64,000 nucleotides of DNA from Salibacterium qingdaonense (lineage in GTDB: Bacteria; Bacillota; Bacilli; Bacillales; Marinococcaceae): the NCBI RefSeq assembly GCF_900114715.1, contig NZ_FOTY01000001.1, positions 131,286 through 195,285 on the forward strand, in the 5' to 3' direction. The position numbers and the translations under genes are program-made. Of the stretch, positions 1-9,619 are shown in pieces (positions within the stretch are counted from its first letter, which is position 1; every line of letters begins with the position of its first letter). The notes under the pieces are model-generated. The model made no database searches. It was given only the letters and a program-made list of their open reading frames with translations, and was not told the origin of the DNA.

Positions 1-1
1 A

Positions 2-205
2 GCGGGTTCCAAACTGATGAACGCTCTCCTGGAGCAGGCACGCCTTTGGGACGTGGAACAGCTTCAACTGGCGGTTGTTTCTTCGAATAAGCAGGCGAAA
101 TCTTTTTACGAGTCGGTTGGATTTCAGACGTTTGGTACCGAATCCAGGGCTCTTAAATGGCAGGGAAGCTACTGGGATGAAGAACATATGGTTCTGTTTC
201 TTTGA
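2..205 (+). CDS. GNAT family N-acetyltransferase, C-terminal part
   Basis: The reading frame is open from the left edge, so only the last 67 or so residues are present. They hold the end of an acetyl-CoA binding motif (AGSKLMNALLEQA), then VSSNKQAKSFYESVGFQ, the Asn and Tyr pattern typical of the last helix and strand of GNAT proteins. These transfer an acetyl group from acetyl-CoA to an amine. The substrate cannot be told from this fragment. About 130 bases separate it from the next gene, and the PTS genes downstream appear unrelated to it. Confidence 0.8.
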   Translation, partial: AGSKLMNALLEQARLWDVEQLQLAVVSSNKQAKSFYESVGFQTFGTESRALKWQGSYWDEEHMVLFL

Positions 206-335
206 TGAACCACCACACACATCGGCGCTTTCAAGCGTTTTCCGCAAATTGTGGAACAAGATGAAAACGTTCTGTGCCGGTATTTGCTATACAATAAAAG
301 TGTAAGGGATTTCAAAAAAGGAGGGAGGTGAAAAG

Positions 336-2249
336 GTGGAACAGCTGAATGCACGGCAGGTCCGGTTATTGCTTTATCTGCTTCATTATGAAGGGTTTCA
401 TGCATCCCAGGAACTCGGGAGGGGTTTTCAGGTTACATCCCGCACGGTCCGTAATGATGTGGACCGGATCGCGGAGTTTATCGATGATTTGGAACTTGAT
501 GCAGAAATCACCAGAAAACCAAGTGAAGGGATTCAACTGCAGACATCCATCAAAACAGCTCAGATTATAAAAATGGCATTGCGTCCGCATCCGGATACGC
601 TTGATAAAACGTTAAGAGACCTTCTTTTCGAATTCGCTTCCAAGGCGTCTTACATTCATATGCAGGATGTGATGGATCGTTATTTTGTAAGCCGCTCCAA
701 AGCAGTTCAGCTATTGGGTGAATTGGAAACATGGCTTAAGCGTTATGGTCTGGAGCTGGAACGCAGGAAACAAAAGGGCTTCCGTCTCCTGGGGGAGGAG
801 TGGCAACTAAGGCAGATGATGAAAGACGTCTCTATAGAAGAGAAGAAAAGTCATAACTCGGATTACGATTTTCAGTTGGTTTTTCAGGAATTTAAACAAA
901 TGGAACAGCACCTTCAATTCCCTCTGACAGACCGGGCTCGTAATAATCTACTGTATCATACGCTAATATTTATACAACGCCTGAGACTGGGGAATGTTAT
1001 TGAAGAAGATGAACGAAAAGCGGACGATTCGTTGTACCGTCATCCTGAGTATCAAACGGCCTGTCACTTTGTCTACCGCCTTGCCGACCTTCTGCAGATT
1101 CGGATTCCCTCACAGGAGGCAGATTATTTTGCCCTGCATCTGCTTGGCAGCAAGCGCGAGAGAATGAGTACTCCGGAAACAAATGATAAGGGCTGCTGGA
1201 ATCTTTTTGACAATAAAGCAACAGCAATGATGGAGACATTTATAGAAGCGGTTGCTGCTGACTTTTCAGAGGATATGGCTCGTGACGATGATTTTAAAAG
1301 TGCACTGATTCTTCATTTTCAAACGACACTGCACCGTCTTCGGTATGGCCTGCGTGTGGAAAATCCAATTCTTCAGGAAATAAAAGAAGAGTATGAATCG
1401 TCATTTGATTGGGTGAATTATTGGCTGCAGAACGTGGAGGATCCACTTTTGAAAGATGTTCCGGAAGATGAAGCAGGATTTCTTGCGATTCATCTTCAAT
1501 CGGCTATAGAGAGACACCGGCAGATGAATGAACCAATCCGGAAAGTACTCATCGTCTGTGAAAGCGGCATGGGAACCGCCTATCTGATAAAAGAAAAATT
1601 CAATAATCTATTCCCCGGAACGCGGGAGACGGAGGTCTCTGCGGTCCATGAGTGGAAAAGAAAAAAGGAGTGGATGCATCCGGACTTGATACTTTCCACA
1701 GTAGCGATTGACGATGAGCACGTGTTTCAGGTCTCTCCGGTCTTTTCCAGAGAAGATCAGAAAGCACTGATCCGTTGGATGAATACAAAAGAAGAGACAA
1801 TGCCCGCTCTGATTAAATACGGCAGTGCTTCGCTGTTTTTCTCCGGTATGGAGGCTGTTTCCAGAAACGATGCGATTGAACAACTCGCAGATGCCTTGGT
1901 TGAACAGGGGTATGCACGTTCCTCCCTGAAAGAGCATGCACTGGAACGCGAAACACTTGGAAGTACTGCTATCTCCTCCCAGATAGCCATCCCGCACGGA
2001 CACAAGGAAGATATTATTCATTCGGTCATAGCTGCAGCGCTGTTAAAAAAGCCTGTTAACTGGGGAGGTCAGGCTGTTTCGATCTTATTTTTTATTTCTG
2101 TTGATTACCATTCCCCGGGTGAGGCGGAAGCTCTTTTTAAAGAACTTTTTCACCTATCCGGGAATGAAGATCTAACCGCCGCTTTAAAAAAAGCGGCAAC
2201 GTATGAGGAATTCACTGCAACGCTGAGACAGAGAGAGGAGAGTTCGTGA
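336..2249 (+). CDS. PTS-regulated transcriptional activator with PRD, EIIB-like and EIIA domains (BglG/MtlR-type)
   Basis: 637 residues with a GTG start behind a strong GGAGGGAGGTG site. Order of domains: N-terminal winged helices (about 1-170, including a helix-turn-helix near residues 10-50 with SRTVRNDVDRI), two PTS regulation domains (about 190-400, conserved His in FALHLLGS and FLAIHLQSA), an EIIB-like domain (VLIVCESGMGTAYL, phospho-acceptor Cys) and an EIIA-like domain (IAIPHGHKE, phospho-acceptor His). In this family phosphorylation by HPr and EII proteins sets activity, so transport activity and CcpA-type repression are sensed directly. It overlaps the start of the EIIBC gene by one base (TGATG), so it very probably controls that PTS. 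It resembles ManR/MtlR-type activators rather than RNA-binding antiterminators, because the N-terminus is DNA-binding. Confidence 0.88.
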   Translation: MEQLNARQVRLLLYLLHYEGFHASQELGRGFQVTSRTVRNDVDRIAEFIDDLELDAEITRKPSEGIQLQTSIKTAQIIKMALRPHPDTLDKTLRDLLFEFASKASYIHMQDVMDRYFVSRSKAVQLLGELETWLKRYGLELERRKQKGFRLLGEEWQLRQMMKDVSIEEKKSHNSDYDFQLVFQEFKQMEQHLQFPLTDRARNNLLYHTLIFIQRLRLGNVIEEDERKADDSLYRHPEYQTACHFVYRLADLLQIRIPSQEADYFALHLLGSKRERMSTPETNDKGCWNLFDNKATAMMETFIEAVAADFSEDMARDDDFKSALILHFQTTLHRLRYGLRVENPILQEIKEEYESSFDWVNYWLQNVEDPLLKDVPEDEAGFLAIHLQSAIERHRQMNEPIRKVLIVCESGMGTAYLIKEKFNNLFPGTRETEVSAVHEWKRKKEWMHPDLILSTVAIDDEHVFQVSPVFSREDQKALIRWMNTKEETMPALIKYGSASLFFSGMEAVSRNDAIEQLADALVEQGYARSSLKEHALERETLGSTAISSQIAIPHGHKEDIIHSVIAAALLKKPVNWGGQAVSILFFISVDYHSPGEAEALFKELFHLSGNEDLTAALKKAATYEEFTATLRQREESS

Positions 2250-3670
2250 TGAAACTAGTCGGTATTACATCATGCCCCAACGGTATTGCCCATACGTATA
2301 TGGCAGCAGAAGGCCTGAACAAAGCTGCGCAGGAAAAAGGCATGGACATCAAAGTGGAAACGCAAGGATCTATAGGGGTTGAAAATGAGCTGACAGAAGA
2401 AGATATTGAACAGGCGGACGGTGTCGTGATAGCAGCGGATAAATCGGTTGAAAAATCACGTTTTCAAGGGAAACCGGTGCTTGAAACGGATTCTTCGGAA
2501 GCTATTAACAATGCAGGAGAACTGCTCGCCAGATTTGAAACCGGAGATGTGGAAGTATACGGTCAGCAGTCAGGCAAAGAAAAAGCAAAAGAAAAAATAG
2601 ATGAAGAGAAGTCAAAAAAGAAGAAAAAGCAGAATCCGGTATACCGGCATTTGATGAACGGGGTCTCCTACATGATTCCTTTTGTTGTAGTAGGCGGCTT
2701 GTTAATTGCCATTTCTCTCAGCCTGGGCGGAGAACCGTCCGCAGACGGCCTTGCGATTCCGGAGGACTCTTTCTGGAGTTCCATTAATCAAATGGGAAGT
2801 ACAGCATTCAGCCTGATGGTACCGATTCTGGCAGGATTTATTGCGATGAGTATTGCAGACCGTCCGGGTCTTGCACCTGGTATGATCGGCGGCTTTATCG
2901 CAAACGACGGAAGTTTTTACGGAAGTGAAGCAGGTGCCGGCTTTATCGGAGGTATACTTGCCGGGTTTCTTGCGGGGTATATTGCGAAATGGATTAAGGA
3001 AGTGAAAGTACCGGAAATCATTCAGCCGATCATGCCGATTCTCATTATTCCCATTTTGGCATCGCTTGCCGTTGGTCTGATTTTCATTTATGTTCTGGGA
3101 GCACCGATTGCCGGTTTGATGGAAGCACTGACAAACGGGCTGGAAGGAATGGAAGGCGGAAGCCGGATATTACTTGGTATCATACTGGGTGCTATGATCA
3201 GTTTTGATATGGGAGGACCTTTCAATAAAGTGGCTTTCCTGTTTGGTGCCGCCCTTATCACCCAGGGGCAGCCTGAAGTGATGGGAGCTATTGCTGCAGC
3301 AATCTGTACGCCTCCTCTCGGCATGGGTCTGGCTTCTCTTATGTTTAAAAGGAAATTCAAAAATGATGAACAGGAAGCCGGCAAGGCCGCTGTAGCGATG
3401 GGACTTGTCGGTATAACAGAAGGGGCCATCCCGCTTGCTGCAGCCGATCCATTCCGTGTCATCCCGAGTATTATGGCTGGAGGAATGACCGCCGGTGCCA
3501 TTGCCATGATGGGAGGCGTTGCCGACCACGTGCCGCACGGCGGACCGATTGTCGCGGTGTTTGGTGCAATAGACAATGTTCTCATGTTCTTCCTTGCCAT
3601 TATCGTCGGTACGATTGTAACAGCTGTTCTTGCGAATATCCTGAAAAAACCAACTGTGGAGGGATCCTGA
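2249..3670 (+). CDS. PTS fructose-type EIIBC component
   Basis: Membrane permease of the fructose PTS family, about 473 residues. The N-terminal EIIB domain carries the phospho-cysteine motif GITSCPNGIAHTYMA (Cys near residue 9). A Lys/Glu-rich linker (about residues 105-128) leads to a EIIC domain with about nine hydrophobic segments and the conserved GGPFNKVAF and GITEGAIP motifs of fructose EIIC proteins. It imports and phosphorylates a hexose, probably fructose or a related sugar. A GTG lies 3 bases upstream in frame, but the ATG overlapping the previous stop as TGATG fits the ribosome site spacing better. The separate EIIA gene follows after one base, completing the system. Confidence 0.9.
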   Translation: MKLVGITSCPNGIAHTYMAAEGLNKAAQEKGMDIKVETQGSIGVENELTEEDIEQADGVVIAADKSVEKSRFQGKPVLETDSSEAINNAGELLARFETGDVEVYGQQSGKEKAKEKIDEEKSKKKKKQNPVYRHLMNGVSYMIPFVVVGGLLIAISLSLGGEPSADGLAIPEDSFWSSINQMGSTAFSLMVPILAGFIAMSIADRPGLAPGMIGGFIANDGSFYGSEAGAGFIGGILAGFLAGYIAKWIKEVKVPEIIQPIMPILIIPILASLAVGLIFIYVLGAPIAGLMEALTNGLEGMEGGSRILLGIILGAMISFDMGGPFNKVAFLFGAALITQGQPEVMGAIAAAICTPPLGMGLASLMFKRKFKNDEQEAGKAAVAMGLVGITEGAIPLAAADPFRVIPSIMAGGMTAGAIAMMGGVADHVPHGGPIVAVFGAIDNVLMFFLAIIVGTIVTAVLANILKKPTVEGS

Positions 3671-3671
3671 G

Positions 3672-4121
3672 ATGGACATCGAAGCACTATTACACAAAGA
3701 ATCCGTAGATACATCGCTTGAGAACACGGGTAAAGAAGGAGCGCTTGAGGAAATGGCGGGATTACTGCCGGAAAAGGTGCTGAGTGATAAACAACAGTTT
3801 CTGCGTGACGTGCACGCACGGGAGAATGAAGGAAGCACCGGTATTGGATTCGGATTTGCCATCCCCCATGCCAAATCAAGTGGCGTCAAGGAGGCTGCTA
3901 TAGCGGTTGGGAAGTCTCCTGCCGGCATTGAATGGGCAAGCATGGACGGTCAGCCGGCCGAAGTTGTCTTTTTAATTGCCGTTCCTGAAGAAAGCGCCGG
4001 GGATGAACACCTGAAAATACTGCAGCAGCTGTCGAAAAAAATGATGGACGAAACATTTCGCAGCGAACTCAAGCAGGCCGGAACGAAAGAGGCCGTCATC
4101 GATATCCTATCCGGGATATAA
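3672..4121 (+). CDS. PTS fructose-type EIIA component
   Basis: 149-residue cytoplasmic EIIA of the fructose/mannitol family (PTS_EIIA_2). The phospho-acceptor His is in GFAIPHAKSS (His66), and ENEGSTGIGFG precedes it as expected. It takes phosphate from HPr-His and passes it to the EIIB cysteine of the gene upstream, from which it is separated by a single base. A clear terminator follows, so the regulator, EIIBC and EIIA form a three-gene operon. Confidence 0.9.
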   Translation: MDIEALLHKESVDTSLENTGKEGALEEMAGLLPEKVLSDKQQFLRDVHARENEGSTGIGFGFAIPHAKSSGVKEAAIAVGKSPAGIEWASMDGQPAEVVFLIAVPEESAGDEHLKILQQLSKKMMDETFRSELKQAGTKEAVIDILSGI

Positions 4122-4125
4122 TCAC

Positions 4126-4160
4126 AAAAGCGGAGGTGCCGTGAAGCGCCTCCGCTTTTT
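4126..4160 (+). terminator. Rho-independent terminator of the fructose-type PTS operon
   Basis: An 11-bp stem, AAAAGCGGAGG paired with CCTCCGCTTTT, followed by Ts, starts five bases after the EIIA stop codon. It separates this operon from the mannitol genes. The remaining 130 bases before mtlA are AT-rich and should hold the mtl promoter, but I could not pick a convincing -35/-10 pair. Confidence 0.9.
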
Positions 4161-4293
4161 AAATGATGTCAACATACATGTTGCCTTATTCCATCTTTCA
4201 TTTTATTGATATCACTGCCATTAAGCCTATATGATGAGACTATACGCTATTCATCTTAGATATTGTCATGATTTATTATAAGGAGGGGTTTAT

Positions 4294-5757
4294 GTGAGTG
4301 CAGAAGAAAACCAGAAGTCCGGGGGAGCGATCCGGGCGAAGGTGCAGAAGTTCGGAAGTTTTTTGAGCAGCATGATTATGCCGAACATCGGTGCTTTTAT
4401 TGCCTGGGGGATTATCACCGCGCTGTTTATATCAGACGGCTTCTTCCCAAATGAAAACCTGGCTTCGCTCGTCGATCCGATGATTAATTATCTGCTGCCG
4501 TTGTTGATTGCCTACACCGGCGGTAAGATGATACACGATACCCGGGGCGGTGTCGTTGGTGCGATCGCAGTGATGGGTGTCATTGTAGGAGCGGAAGACC
4601 CGATGTTTCTCGGTGCCATGATTATGGGACCGCTGGCCGGGTGGATCATGAAGACATTTGACGATGCCATTGACGGAAAAATCCGCCAGGGTTTTGAAAT
4701 GCTCGTCAACAACTTCTCCGCCGGTATCTTCGGCGGTGCGCTCGCTGTTCTTGGCCTTTATGCTGTAGGTCCTGTTATGGGAGCCTTCAGCAGTGCTCTT
4801 GCTGCAGGCGTGGAAGCCATTATGAACGCCGGACTGCTCCCGCTTGCCAGTATTCTGATTGAACCGGCGAAAGTACTGTTCTTAAATAATGCCATTAACC
4901 ACGGTATACTCACACCGCTTGGACTGCAGGAATCAAACGAAACGGGTACGTCGGTCCTGTTTATGCTGGAAAGTAACCCGGGACCAGGTCTTGGTGTCCT
5001 GCTTGCTTACACGGTGTTCGGCCGGGGAGCTTCGAGAAGTTCAGCACCGGGTGCAGCATTGATTCAGTTTGTGGGAGGTATCCACGAAATTTACTTCCCG
5101 TATATCCTCATGAAGCCGCAGCTGCTTCTTGCGGTCATCGCAGGCGGCATGAGTGGTGTTTTCACGTTTGTTCTGTTTGACGTCGGACTTCGTGCCGCAG
5201 CGTCGCCGGGAAGTATTCTTGCCTACTTTGCTATGACACCGCCGAATAAGTATGTGTTCATGGTACTTGGTGTTCTCGTTGCTGCTGCGGTTTCCTTTAT
5301 CATTTCCGCTATCATTTTGAAGGCGGGCCGTTCTGACGAAGAAGATCTTGGATCCGCTGCGTCGAAAATGGAAGAAATGAAAGGGAAAGAAAGCAACGTT
5401 ACGTCCGGCTTGAAAGAAGAAGGAGCCGAAAATCAGGAAAGCAGCGAATCAGAAGAGCTTTCCGGAAAAGATATCAACAAAGTGATCTTTGCCTGTGATG
5501 CCGGCATGGGATCAAGTGCGATGGGAGCTTCCGTCATGAAAGACAAAGTGAAAAAAGCAGGTCTTGATATGGAAGTGACCAACTCTGCAATCAATCAGAT
5601 TCCAGATGATGCGGATGTTATCATTACCCACAAAGACCTGACCGACCGGGCCAGAGGCAAACGTCCTGATGCCGAACATGTTTCGGTGGATAATTTCCTC
5701 GGAAGTCCGAAATACGATGAGCTGGTCGAGCGCTGGAAGTCAGATCAGGAACAATGA
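4294..5757 (+). CDS. mtlA: PTS mannitol-specific EIICB component
   Basis: 487 residues, GTG start, ribosome site AAGGAGGGG nine or so bases upstream. EIIC spans about residues 20-345 with several membrane segments and the typical GGIHEIYFPYILMKP motif of mannitol permeases. A charged linker rich in Glu, Lys and Ser (about 350-390) leads to the EIIB domain with phospho-cysteine Cys401 in VIFACDAGMGSSAMG. It imports mannitol and releases mannitol-1-phosphate inside. The order mtlA-mtlR-mtlF-mtlD with short spacers is the one known from Geobacillus. The EIIA function is on the separate mtlF product. Confidence 0.95.
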   Translation: MSAEENQKSGGAIRAKVQKFGSFLSSMIMPNIGAFIAWGIITALFISDGFFPNENLASLVDPMINYLLPLLIAYTGGKMIHDTRGGVVGAIAVMGVIVGAEDPMFLGAMIMGPLAGWIMKTFDDAIDGKIRQGFEMLVNNFSAGIFGGALAVLGLYAVGPVMGAFSSALAAGVEAIMNAGLLPLASILIEPAKVLFLNNAINHGILTPLGLQESNETGTSVLFMLESNPGPGLGVLLAYTVFGRGASRSSAPGAALIQFVGGIHEIYFPYILMKPQLLLAVIAGGMSGVFTFVLFDVGLRAAASPGSILAYFAMTPPNKYVFMVLGVLVAAAVSFIISAIILKAGRSDEEDLGSAASKMEEMKGKESNVTSGLKEEGAENQESSESEELSGKDINKVIFACDAGMGSSAMGASVMKDKVKKAGLDMEVTNSAINQIPDDADVIITHKDLTDRARGKRPDAEHVSVDNFLGSPKYDELVERWKSDQEQ

Positions 5758-5784
5758 TAGGATGGTTAAAAAGGGGGTATGCCC

Positions 5785-7905
5785 TTGGCTGTCGATTATA
5801 TGACTGCCCGGGAACGGGAACTGATCCGGTACCTGCTGCATCAGGACAAAGAGATTCCGGTGGCAGACGCCGCAGCAGAGCTGGAGGTCAGTTCCAGAAC
5901 CGTCCACCGGGATCTGAAGGGACTGGGTAAAACCCTCCGTCGTTATAACCTGAACTTGATAAAATCCGCCGGTAAAGGCGTGAAAATCGAAGGAACCCGC
6001 GAAGATAAACAAGAGCTGGAGCTGTCGCTGCTCCAGCCTTCGGTCGTCGAGTACACCGCAGAAGAAAGGCGCACGCTGATTCTCTGCCGCCTGCTCGAGA
6101 GTGTGGAGCCGCTGAAACTTCAAACTCTCGCCCGTGAGCTCAAAGTAACAAGTGCAACCATTAGTTATGATTTGGATCAGTTGGAGACATGGTTTGAAAC
6201 AACCGATTTATCGTTAACGAGAAGACGGGGCTACGGCGTTACAGTAAGCGGATCGGAATCAGCAAAGCGGGCCGCAATGAGCAGCCTGCTCGCAGAAAAT
6301 TTCGGTGAGAATGATTTATTTCGTCTCATGAGGGAAAATATTAAGAGTAAAAACGGATCCCCGGAGTCCGGAGAGATATCACAGAGACTTCTCGGGCTGG
6401 TCGAGCAGGATAAATGGCTGACCGTGGAGAAAATACTGGCAGATATGAAAGATGAGCTTCCATACCATTTTGCCGACAGTGCCTATGTCGGGCTGGTCGT
6501 TCATCTGACGCTGGCGATCGAGAGAATTTCGCAGGGCGAAAAGATAGAAATCAATGATTCCTATCTCAAAACGCTCGAGGATACGAAAGAATATGATACC
6601 GCCGTACTGCTCATTGAAAAGCTCGAAAAAGTATTTCGGCTCTCCATCCCAAAAGCGGAAATCGGCTATATTACGATGCACCTGCGCGGGGCGAAAATCA
6701 GGGAGGACCAGGATTACCTTCCGGATCTTGATCATCTGTCGGCAGCGGTCTATGCCAAAGCGTTGATGGATTATATGCAAAGCGCAACCGGACAGCCGCT
6801 GAAAGAAGATGATTCCTTGTACCAGGGGCTCGTGGCCCATCTTGATCCCGCGCTGTACCGGATCAGCGAAAACATGCGTATTTACAATCCGCTGCTTAAC
6901 CAGATCAAATCGGATTATAAAGACTTGTTTCTTCTTGTGACAGAAGCAGTGGAGGAATCGCTGGACCGGACACTGCCGGAATCCGAAGTGGGGTATCTCA
7001 CGCTGCATTTTGGTTCAGCGCTTGAGAAACTGCAGAACGACGGCAGAGTGAATGCGCTCGTCGTCTGCTCCAGCGGTATCGGATCCTCCAAAATGCTGAT
7101 GACAAGGCTGCGGAAAGAAATACCGGAAATCGAAAGTCTGAAAAATATCTCTATGATGGATCTTGAAGAACACCAGGGAGCCGGTTATGATATCGTGATT
7201 TCCACGATGGAGCTGCATGACGATGTGTTTCCGTATATTGTCGTCAATCCGTTTCTGACAAAAAAAGATATTGAAAAAGTGAAGCTGTTCATCAGAAAGC
7301 TTCCGCCCTTCGAATCAAGCAGCACCCGGACAGACAGTCAGCATGGAACCGAACCTGAAGATCTGACCGGACAATCCGGTGACGTGTCAGAGGAACTGCG
7401 CCGGATACAGGTGTATACCGAGCTGATTGTACAAGTGATGGAAACATTCAAGGTGCTGCCGCCGGTCGAAGGCGGTGATATCTATCAGATACTGACAAAG
7501 GCCGAAGCGGGTGTACAACAGGAAGGAACGCTGCAGGACAGCGAAACGGCCGCTGATGCACTCTGGAATAGATACCAAAAAGGCGGGACGGCGGTTCCCC
7601 AAACGAACCTCGCTCTTTTTCATGCCAGAACCGAAGCGGTACATGCCCCGTGTTTTCATATCCAGCCGCTCATCCGGCCGGTCTCCCTGAAGGCGATGGA
7701 CGGAACAAAAACAGACGTGGAGCATCTGTTGATTCTGCTTGCCCCGGCTGGAGACAAACCGGAAACATACGAGGTGTTGAGTGCGGTAAGTGAACAGCTC
7801 GTGGCAGGGAAGAAGACGCTTGATTTATTCGCTTCCGCCGATGAAGACAAAATAAAAAGCCACATGGGACAGGCGTTCCGTACGTGGTTAAAAGAAAAAC
7901 TATAA
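5785..7905 (+). CDS. mtlR: Mannitol operon transcriptional activator
   Basis: About 706 residues. Two N-terminal helix-turn-helix modules (VSSRTVHRDLKGL and VTSATISYDLDQL), two PRDs (about 200-410), an EIIB-Gat-like domain (ALVVCSSGIGSSKML, regulatory Cys) and a C-terminal EIIA-Mtl-like domain (LFHARTEAVHAPCF). In the studied Bacillus and Geobacillus homologues, phosphorylation of PRD2 by HPr activates while phosphorylation of the EIIB/EIIA-like domains by the mannitol EII proteins inhibits. Start choice: an ATG at 5779 lies directly against the AAGGGGGT ribosome site, whereas the in-frame TTG at 5785 has a normal 6-7 base spacing, so I prefer TTG. The linker between EIIB and EIIA domains is long and Thr/Ser/Asp-rich. 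Confidence 0.93.
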   Translation: MAVDYMTARERELIRYLLHQDKEIPVADAAAELEVSSRTVHRDLKGLGKTLRRYNLNLIKSAGKGVKIEGTREDKQELELSLLQPSVVEYTAEERRTLILCRLLESVEPLKLQTLARELKVTSATISYDLDQLETWFETTDLSLTRRRGYGVTVSGSESAKRAAMSSLLAENFGENDLFRLMRENIKSKNGSPESGEISQRLLGLVEQDKWLTVEKILADMKDELPYHFADSAYVGLVVHLTLAIERISQGEKIEINDSYLKTLEDTKEYDTAVLLIEKLEKVFRLSIPKAEIGYITMHLRGAKIREDQDYLPDLDHLSAAVYAKALMDYMQSATGQPLKEDDSLYQGLVAHLDPALYRISENMRIYNPLLNQIKSDYKDLFLLVTEAVEESLDRTLPESEVGYLTLHFGSALEKLQNDGRVNALVVCSSGIGSSKMLMTRLRKEIPEIESLKNISMMDLEEHQGAGYDIVISTMELHDDVFPYIVVNPFLTKKDIEKVKLFIRKLPPFESSSTRTDSQHGTEPEDLTGQSGDVSEELRRIQVYTELIVQVMETFKVLPPVEGGDIYQILTKAEAGVQQEGTLQDSETAADALWNRYQKGGTAVPQTNLALFHARTEAVHAPCFHIQPLIRPVSLKAMDGTKTDVEHLLILLAPAGDKPETYEVLSAVSEQLVAGKKTLDLFASADEDKIKSHMGQAFRTWLKEKL

Positions 7906-7925
7906 TATGATAGGAGTGGAGTATC

Positions 7926-8360
7926 ATGGCAAAACCAATTCTGCAGGAAGAAAACATTGAAATAAACGCATCCTTAAAAGGGAAAGAAGAAGCCATCCGC
8001 GAAACAGGGCGTATTCTGGTGGAGCAGGGCTATGTGGAAGAAGCTTATATTGATGCCATGCTGGAGCGCGAAGAAATGACATCGACCTACATGGGGAACT
8101 ACGTGGCTATTCCGCACGGTACCGAGGAAGCGAAGTCTCTTATTAAAGAATCCGGTCTATCTGTCGTGCAGGTTCCCGAAGGGGTGGACTTCGGCGGGAG
8201 CACGGTGAAAGTGCTGATCGGCATAGCCGGAAAAGAAAACGAGCACCTCGAAATTCTGCAGAAAATTGCGCTTATCTGCTCCGAAGAGGAAAACATCACA
8301 AAGATGTTGCAGGCACCGGATAAAGCATCTCTCCTGGCACAGCTGAATGAGGTGAATTAA
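7926..8360 (+). CDS. mtlF: PTS mannitol-specific EIIA component
   Basis: 144 residues, the whole of an EIIA-Mtl domain. Phospho-acceptor His64 is in NYVAIPHGTEEAK, preceded by the conserved EREEMTSTYMGN segment. It carries phosphate from HPr to Cys401 of the MtlA EIIB domain. Located 20 bases after mtlR and joined directly to mtlD, whose ATG follows the stop codon with no gap, suggesting translational coupling. Confidence 0.95.
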   Translation: MAKPILQEENIEINASLKGKEEAIRETGRILVEQGYVEEAYIDAMLEREEMTSTYMGNYVAIPHGTEEAKSLIKESGLSVVQVPEGVDFGGSTVKVLIGIAGKENEHLEILQKIALICSEEENITKMLQAPDKASLLAQLNEVN

Positions 8361-9491
8361 ATGAAAGCTCTGCAGATTGGAGCCGGTAATATCGGCCGGG
8401 GATTCATCGGACAGCTGCTGTATGAAGCAGGATGGGATCTTTGTTTTGCCGATATTAACGACGAGTTGATTCAGAAACTGAAAGCAGAGCAGCAGTACAA
8501 GGTGGAACTGGCCGGAGAAGAGCAGCAGGTCGTGCAGGTGGATGAGGTCGACGCGGTGCACAGCGCAGAGGAAGAGGAAGAACTGCTTACGCGTATCGCC
8601 GAGGCGGATCTCATCACAACCGCCGTTGGACCGAATGTGCTGAAAGGCATAGCTCCGGCAATGGCCGCCGGCCTCCGGAAACGGCTGGATGCCGGAGCCG
8701 CTCCGGTTAATGTTATCGCCTGCGAAAACATGGCAGGCGCTACAGACCAGTTGAAATACTATATTTTCGAGAACGTTACGGCCGAAGAGCAGGAGCAGAT
8801 AGCTTCCTTCACCGGATTCGCAAACGCCGCAGTCGACCGCATTGTGCCGCAGCAGCCGGCTGAAAATGAACTGGACGTTACGGTGGAGCCGTTTTTTGAG
8901 TGGGTGGTCGAAACCCCTGCATTAAAAGGCGGTCCCCCGGATATTCCTTCTGTTACCTTCGTGGACGACCTTACTCCGTATATGGAGCGGAAGCTGTTCA
9001 CCGTTAACACCGGTCACGCCGCGCTTGCCTACCATGGATTCGCCGCAGGCATCAGTACCATCAAGGAAGCAGCAGAAAATCCAGCGGTCGCAGAAAAACT
9101 GGACAACGTGCTGCAGGAGACAAGCACCCTGCTCGAACTAAAGCATGGATTTTCCGCCGAAGAGATGGAGAGGTATCGTTCCAAAATCACAGCCCGTTTC
9201 CGTAATCCACATATTTCAGACTCTGTTGAACGCGTCGGGAGGGGTCCGGTCCGAAAGCTCGGCCCAAGCGACAGACTCGTCCGTCCGGCGCTCGAGCTGA
9301 TGGAGCGCGATATTACGCCGGATGCGCTTGCCGGTGTCATCGCCGCGTGCCTGGAGTTTGACGTGAAGGAAGACCCGGAATCTGTGGAACTGCAGCAGAA
9401 CATACAAAAAAACGGAAAAAAACAGACGCTTGCCTATTACACAGAACAGGACGTGCATCATCCGCTGCTTGAGAAAGTATCTGCAATGTAA
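8361..9491 (+). CDS. mtlD: Mannitol-1-phosphate 5-dehydrogenase
   Basis: 376 residues, usual length for the family. The N-terminus has the NAD-binding motif QIGAGNIGRGFIGQLL; the C-terminal half holds KLFTVNTGHAALAYHG, the conserved Lys/Asn/His catalytic segment of long-chain mannitol dehydrogenases. It oxidises mannitol-1-phosphate to fructose-6-phosphate with NAD+, feeding glycolysis. Last gene of the mtl operon, followed by a strong terminator. Confidence 0.95.
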   Translation: MKALQIGAGNIGRGFIGQLLYEAGWDLCFADINDELIQKLKAEQQYKVELAGEEQQVVQVDEVDAVHSAEEEEELLTRIAEADLITTAVGPNVLKGIAPAMAAGLRKRLDAGAAPVNVIACENMAGATDQLKYYIFENVTAEEQEQIASFTGFANAAVDRIVPQQPAENELDVTVEPFFEWVVETPALKGGPPDIPSVTFVDDLTPYMERKLFTVNTGHAALAYHGFAAGISTIKEAAENPAVAEKLDNVLQETSTLLELKHGFSAEEMERYRSKITARFRNPHISDSVERVGRGPVRKLGPSDRLVRPALELMERDITPDALAGVIAACLEFDVKEDPESVELQQNIQKNGKKQTLAYYTEQDVHHPLLEKVSAM

Positions 9492-9501
9492 TATTCCCCC
9501 T

Positions 9502-9541
9502 GCCGCTGCCACCTGGTTCTGACCGGAGGCAGCGGCTTTTT
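9502..9541 (+). terminator. Terminator of the mannitol operon
   Basis: GCCGCTGCC pairs perfectly with GGCAGCGGC across a 17-base loop, followed by a run of Ts, 11 bases after the mtlD stop. Confidence 0.88.
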
Positions 9542-9619
9542 GGTTTTGTATTCAAACCATTTACAGCTGTAGTATACTATAAGTAAACGACGCTCCGGAT
9601 GGGGGGAGGGAACCTTGGC

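Noticed and set aside
3088-3943. Long minus-strand frames opposite the fructose-type EIIBC and EIIA genes
   Set aside because: Shadows of well-recognised genes with no start signals.
336-4121. Antiterminator-type control (RAT/terminator) of the first PTS operon
   Set aside because: The regulator has DNA-binding N-terminal domains and no RAT-like stem precedes the operon.
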